Shown: positions 58,738-64,000 of the stretch, piece after piece | How positions within the stretch are numbered: the stretch's first letter is position 1 | Layout of the letters: each line of letters opens with the position of its first letter | Assembly: GCA_020631735.1 (NCBI GenBank) | Contig: CM036199.1 | Span: 18,517,553-18,581,552 of the forward strand | Direction of reading: 5' to 3' | DNA: 64,000 nucleotides | DNA from: Saccharum officinarum | Taxonomy: Eukaryota; Streptophyta; Magnoliopsida; Poales; Poaceae | Translations under genes and position numbers: made by a program | The notes under the pieces: model-generated | The model's database searches: none | What the model saw: the letters and a program-made list of their open reading frames with translations, nothing else | What the model was told of the DNA's origin: nothing

Positions 58738-59478
58738 GGACTTATTTGGAAGAGCTTCACTTCACTAGTGAAGCCATTTTTTTTTTTTGCTTTGGCTCCA
58801 AGAACGGCTTACGCGGTGGAGCTGAAGTCGTTTTGATACCCTATTTGGCAAAACAACTTCTTACGACAGACAAAACAGCTGAAAAGACGGTGATACCCTT
58901 GACTTCATCCACTCATTCTTCTTCCCCGTTGGTGTGTGCTCTCGCCGGCAGTCCTCGCCCCATGCCTGGCTCCCCGCGGCCCTCCGCACCCCCCGCGTTC
59001 CCCACGGCCTCCTCCATGGCCGCGCACCCGGCGGCCGTGCCCCTGCGTCGCGTGCCCCGACGGACAAGCGCGCTCGCGCCCTCGCGGCCCCAGCATCCAT
59101 TTGCACTGCACGTGAACCTCGTGGCCCTCCGCGGTCGCGCCCTCACGACCGTTCACACCGCACGCGCCCTTGCAAACCCCGGCGGCCCACACATGGCCCA
59201 GCATCCATCCGCATCCGTGCAACCCAGCCTCTTCCGTAGCAGCGCGCACCAATGCGGCTCAACAGGCAAAGCACGTCTTTTCTCCTCTTGAGGTCCACGT
59301 GGCTGAAATGAAGTCAGGTGAAGCCACTTTTTTTTGGCTCCACCCCCACCCTAAACCTTTGTGGGAGCATGTTTTTAGGACTTCACTTCAGGAGCCGTTT
59401 TGTTTTATCCTGTTTGGCAAAAAAAAAAAAGACTCCAAACGACTTCTGAAGCTAGTAGAGAAGCCCTGCCAAACGGCC
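58738..59478. mobile_element. 741-bp Harbinger-like element with GC-rich core
   Basis: Left end GGACTTATTTGGAAGAGCTTC and right end (reverse complement) GGCCGTTTGGCAGGGCTTC are inverted. TTA flanks both sides (58735-58737 and 59479-59481). The core (about 58920-59270) is GC-rich and Pro/Ala-rich in several frames; near the right end there is a second set of GAAGTC/GACTTC inverted words. No transposase. Confidence 0.65.
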
Positions 59479-59481
59479 TTA

Positions 59482-60293
59482 TTGTTAAGTAGGAGGTTAA
59501 GAGTCTCCAGAAACACGGCCATCTCTGGCGGGAAACCATTAACAGAGGGTAAAGTGTATGGCCACGTCTGCAGTTACCATTTTGGTAACGTTGACGTCCA
59601 CCAGCAGCCGCACTCCAGAAACCCAAGCCAAGTGCACCGTGCACGAGCACGACGCACGTCCGTCCCTGTCGATCTCGGTGCTCTATTACTTTGGCCTTGC
59701 TCAAATATTTAAGGACTTTTGCTAAAGAAGAAATGACTAGTGACTAGGGAGCATAATACATGTAATGGGTAAGATAGAATCTAGGACCAATCCTAAGCTA
59801 CCGAGATTTTTTTCTCTTTTTTGAAATGACGTGAGATTTAATTTATTAAATTTATTATCTATAGGTGCATGCAAGAGTTGGGTGGTTAAGAGGTTTTTGA
59901 AAAAGAAAATGATGTACAAAAAATGAATAAATATACTTCTATATAAAAAAAGAAACATAGCTCGGAATGTTCTGGATCTCCTAGTGGTTGGTCGATCGTG
60001 CAAGCTGATGGGACCGACGTCAAATCGAATTCCATTCCCAGAAAGACCAAAGTGACGTCCTCCAAAAAAACTCCAATATGATGCTTGCATTGCAGCTGGC
60101 TTATAACCTTTTTGAGAGAGATATATAATATATGTCGACGAATGAGCGTGATTAGAGTCCTAGCTTACTATGCTCTGGATGAGAACGACACGCACGGTCC
60201 ACTTGACTGCATGATTGATCCCACAGCACGCACGCATGTCACGTAGGAATCTAATGTCCCTGCACCGTCGTCATCATTAACTTAATCCACCAC
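59482..60293. other. Intergenic stretch
   Basis: No gene or bounded repeat recognised. Confidence 0.4.
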
Positions 60294-60296
60294 TTA

Positions 60297-60695
60297 GGTC
60301 CTATTTGGATCCTCGCAGTTTTTAAAAATCTAACTTTTGAAAACCAGATGAGATTCAAACTGACCAGATTTTGGAGCAGTTTTTAATTTTTTTGAGAAGT
60401 ACACCGTAGGATTGAGCTAGTAAATCTCAAGATTCACGAAGTCACCACAGACGTCTCACTGTCGACGGAAACGTCGCCTACCACTAAAAGCATAACGCAC
60501 AGCGTCTTTAAATCCTAGAATTATTATTCCAGAAAAATGCGAACACCCGGGCTAAGTCGAAGACAGGTGGGCAGGTTCCACCAACAAGGAACCCAACCAT
60601 CGCAGAGCAGTTTTTTAAAATTTACCTACCCATATTCTTAAAAACTAGATGCAATAGCTGGTTTTTAAGAATATGAAATCGAACCAAATAGGGCC
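60297..60695. mobile_element. Tourist-like element, about 400 bp
   Basis: Left end GGTCCTATTTGGATC and right end (reverse complement) GGCCCTATTTGGTTC are inverted repeats. The flanks are TTA and TTT, one change from a TTA duplication. The block just after it (60699-60755) repeats the words GGCAATAGCTGGTTT and AACAGGGCC of its right end, so a fragment of a second copy follows. Confidence 0.6.
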
Positions 60696-60755
60696 TTTAG
60701 AAACCAGAGGCAATAGCTGGTTTCTAGGAATCTAAAGCTGGTCTAAACAGGGCCA

Positions 60756-61479
60756 TAATCCACCGCTTACCCTCAAGGGCAAGGAGCAAGGAGAGCCGGT
60801 GAGTCCCTTTTCCAATCCGAAGCTCAGCTCGTAGTGCGCCTCATCATGCACAACAGAATATACTGCCCTGCTAGTAGCTTTAAATATTTTATTATTTCTG
60901 GGAAGTCAGGGGCACTAGCGTTCTTTCTAAAATCACACTAGGATAGCTACCGTACCGATCGTTAAGCGAGAAACCGTATATATGCATCCTTCTCCTTCCT
61001 ATGTGCTGCGCTCCGTCCACCATCGCCATCCGGGGGTGGTGCGCTGCGGCTAAACCGACCATTAGGGTTAGGGATGTCAACTTGTCAAGTCGTGGTCACG
61101 GCGTGCGCCAATCCTGATGCTCCTAAGTGGCGGAAGCGCTGCGCTCGTGCTGCACAGCTGGATGCGTGAACTCGCTACTCTATATCCCAGATCATAAAGT
61201 CAATGTATCACCACCCATCAGGTATAGCGTTTATGCTTTGAGGCGGCTATAGCTTGCCCCATTAGCTGCAGACGAAAGCATGGCGATGGCACGCCGTGGC
61301 ACGGTGGATGCACCTTCGCCGTCTTTATCTCTTCTGTGGGCTTCCGACCTCCAAGCTTGGCGGGCTGCAACCGTGCTCCATATCGTGACCGAGCGTCCAC
61401 GTCACAGGTGATAGTGGTCTTGCAGATTGTCGGAGACACGGTAGATGAAGCGATGGTTATATCAGACAAAAAGAGCAAG
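60756..61479. other. Intergenic stretch
   Basis: No gene recognised. Confidence 0.4.
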
Positions 61480-61482
61480 CAA

Positions 61483-62748
61483 CACTAGTATAGAAATCTT
61501 AATAGAGGCGGTCACTTTTGATTTCTGGAGGCAGGCAAGGGCAACCGCCTCCAATTAAAGGTCACCGTTAATGGTTGAATAACGGAGGCGGTTATCCTGT
61601 CCGCCTCGGTTAATCGATTAATGGAGTCGAGCACTTTAGAATGACCGCCTCGGTTAATCGGTAAAACAAAAAATCCACGAGCCCACCGGCGAGCCCATTC
61701 CCGAGCCCGCCGGTGAGCCCGTTCGCAGCCCAGTAGCCGGATCCAGACCGTCGACGCCCGCCGTGGATCTTGACCGCCGCCGTCGCCGGATCCAGGTGCA
61801 TTCGACCTCCTCCTCGCCAGATTCAGGGACGATCGGCCTCCTCCGTGCCGGATCCAGAGCATGCACCTCCACGCCGCCGCCGGATCCTCAGCCCTGGAGA
61901 AAGAGAGAGTGAGGGAGAGAGGAGCGAGAAGAGATGGAGAGTGAGGGAAAGAAGAGCGATCCATCAGTTACCTCCATGCCGCCGGATCCGGTGAAGCTCG
62001 CCATGCCGGAGGAGATCCAGCGCCTGCACGCACCTGGTCGGTTCATCCGCGCCAGGCCTCCTTGTGCGCCACATCGTGTCCAGAGGCTGGATCTGCCCGC
62101 GCTGGGAGAGAGAGGGGGGGAGAGCGCCACCACATCGAGAGGGGAGGAACGGGAGCACCACCACATCGGGAGAGAGGGGTGTCGCCCTGCCTGCCTGCTG
62201 GCTGCCGACGCGCGCTCTGGGAGGAGGGGCATCGCGGAGGGGGGAGGAGAGGAGAGCGGAGGAGGAGGGGTGTCGCGGTGTGAGGAGGAGGACGCGCCGC
62301 TATCGGGCTGAGGAGAAGGGGCGTGAATGAGAAAAGATGAATGAGTGATGGAGAAATCCTAAGTGTTGCTTTTATACTCGGAGCGGTTATTGGCCTCGTC
62401 TAGGTTTGTTAGGCCTCAGCTTTTTCTGTGGCGGACCTTACAGTGCATCCGCCTCCAAAAATCGATTTACGTAGACGGGCTCTTTAAGACAATCGCCTCT
62501 GAAAATGGACTATTTCGTCTTAAGTTGCCCGCCTTCGTAAATAGTTTTTTTTTTGGAGGTGGGCAAACATTGACCGCCTTCGTTAATGCATTAACGGAGC
62601 AGTTGCTATAAGCCAACCGCCTCCGTTAAACCTTAACCGAGACAGTTGCTTGGGAGGCCGGCCTGCCTCGGAACAATGGTGACGACAAAAATGGTGCCTG
62701 CCTCCATTCAAAAAAGGTGACACCGCGCAAAAAAATCATGTACTAGTG
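61483..62748. mobile_element. Non-autonomous CACTA (En/Spm) element, 1266 bp
   Basis: Ends CACTAGTATAGAAATC and (reverse complement) CACTAGTACATGATTT. The 3-bp duplication CAA is at 61480-61482 and 62749-62751, the length CACTA elements make. Both ends carry many subterminal copies of a GGCGGTTA / ACCGCCTCCGTTAA motif in both directions, the usual transposase-binding arrays. The core (about 61680-62310) is GC-rich with no transposase. Confidence 0.88.
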
Positions 62749-62805
62749 CAACAATTAAAGTGTGCGTTGGGGTGAAGGAGCGACTCCATCCTCGGGACCG
62801 CTTTT

Positions 62806-62905
62806 NNNNNNNNNNNNNNNNNNNNNNNNNNNNNNNNNNNNNNNNNNNNNNNNNNNNNNNNNNNNNNNNNNNNNNNNNNNNNNNNNNNNNNNNNNNNNNN
62901 NNNNN
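62806..62905. other. Assembly gap (100 N)
   Basis: Exactly 100 unknown bases, the usual placeholder for a join of unknown size. Reading frames across it mean nothing. Confidence 0.99.
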
Positions 62906-64000
62906 ATAAATTTCATGTCATTGCTTACTGTATTGCTCAAGTTATGATTTAACGTGTTTATAGCTTGATAAATAGCTTATAAATAATATATAAATGATAA
63001 AATAGAAAATGTTGTTCCATTACCTTAGTATGATGTTTCTATATCATATTGATTCATAATATGGCCTTGTGTTCACAGAAAATATTGAGTGTTAAGTTTA
63101 ACTTGCTCTCACATGAATTTATTGCTATAGCCATTTGTCTTTTTCATAGAGGTTGTTATACATGTCCAAATGGTTTCAAATTTGGATAGTAGACTTTTGG
63201 GAGCATGTGTAGGCCTCTTTAATTTTGGTAGAATTTATTATGCACTTTTGATATGTGTTCATAATTCCACAAATTATCTAAATAAATTAAAGAAAATGCA
63301 TTAAAAAGAAATTATTTAGGAATGGACACTATGTTTTCTGATGTTCATTAGTCATGTATGAAATGTTGGTAAAGTTGGTTTTGCCTAATTATATGTTTGC
63401 AACGGAAGTTAATAATTATTTCTTGCAAATGAGGTTTTCTGGACAGATCTGGGAACTTAGCAAAGTTCTTCATGATAATGTTGCTTTGTTGTGAAACTTA
63501 TTTATACAAAAGTTGTAGATAATTTATGTATCTAGCTTCTGTTAAAAATTGGTGCATTTAACAATGTGGTTTAGGAGTTATAGCTATTTAAAGTTAGGGT
63601 ACAGAATTGCTGGCTCTCTGTTTGTCAGGAACAGATTCTGGAACTTTGTATTTTTGACTTGTTTAACTTATGAATCATGCTGTGATGATATTATATGAAA
63701 TGTAGATAATTTTATAAGATTTCCATATGTCTTCTTGCAAGTCATTTGATTTATAAAAACTCCAGATATGATTGATTTATGAAGCTACTGTTTGCTAGTC
63801 CAGAAATTGGCATATTCCAGTTATCGTTGTTGCTTCACCTTGAGTTGCTTTGCATGTTGCTAAGTGTGATTCATGTCCTTGGTGATGAAGTTAGTACACC
63901 TGAAACTTGTGAAGATTATGCTTTACTTATTATGCATGGAATGGTTGGTGTGCTATAGTCAGTGAGTGGCTATGAGAGCTTGTATCTTGTTTAAATATTG
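62906..64000. other. AT-rich sequence after the gap
   Basis: About 1.1 kb without a gene. Words such as GGAGTTATAGCTATTT and ACAAAAGTTGTAGA also occur in element I internal sequence in similar form (for example around 15525-15600), so this may be internal sequence of a related retrotransposon. Weak. Confidence 0.35.

Noticed and set aside
62755..62947. Open frames across the N run
   Set aside because: They exist only because unknown bases are not stops.

Overview
The window is nuclear DNA of a grass, most likely a panicoid/Andropogoneae species (sorghum, sugarcane or Miscanthus type). The evidence is one intron-rich plant gene whose exons read like grass copper amine oxidase, followed by about 55 kb of nested transposable elements of grass types: long-LTR Ty3/gypsy chromoviruses, copia-type elements, Tourist and Stowaway MITEs, a CACTA element and a tRNA-derived SINE. 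There is one 100-bp assembly gap (62806-62905). No tRNA, rRNA, CRISPR or prokaryotic feature was seen.

Left end (1-8100, minus strand): a copper/topaquinone amine oxidase gene with eleven exons inside the window, all joining in frame; only the last ~30 codons lie off the left edge. Its 3-kb first intron holds a 1.1-kb PIF/Harbinger-like element that itself contains a 166-bp hAT MITE with a perfect 8-bp target duplication. A stack of MITEs lies just upstream of its TATA box.

Middle left (8100-24400): AT-rich intergenic DNA with two short tandem repeats, a complete non-autonomous LTR retrotransposon (element I, 11862-19321; 2.9-kb LTRs, 1.6-kb internal region, TSD GTTTG), several MITEs, and a long inverted repeat made by one MITE inserting into the terminal repeat of a relative.

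Centre (24397-57821): a nested retrotransposon complex. Element II (TSD GCTAC) landed in a SINE. Element III, a younger relative of II, landed in the gag gene of II (27016-37269, TSD CCTAT). Element IV, a minus-strand Ty3/gypsy chromovirus (41308-55213), landed in the 3' non-coding part of II and has lost its right edge. Elements II and III carry LTRs, primer-binding sites and a four-zinc-knuckle gag but no pol, so they must use enzymes supplied in trans. Element IV carries gag-protease, reverse transcriptase, RNase H, integrase and a truncated chromodomain.

Most striking observation: between its 5' LTR and gag, element IV has an extra 336-codon ORF (50059-51069, minus) whose first residues after Met copy the histone H3 N-terminal tail. 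Nineteen of the first 21 positions match; Lys4 and Lys9 are kept, Lys14 and Lys18 are replaced by Arg. The rest of the protein has a basic/coiled-coil segment and a very acidic C-terminus. An H3-tail mimic in a chromovirus family whose integrase normally reads histone marks is the best candidate here for an undescribed system.

Right end (57854-64000): AT-rich spacer, a 741-bp Harbinger-like element with a GC-rich core, a Tourist-like element, a 1.27-kb non-autonomous CACTA element with a 3-bp TSD, the gap, and about 1.1 kb of AT-rich sequence with nothing recognisable.
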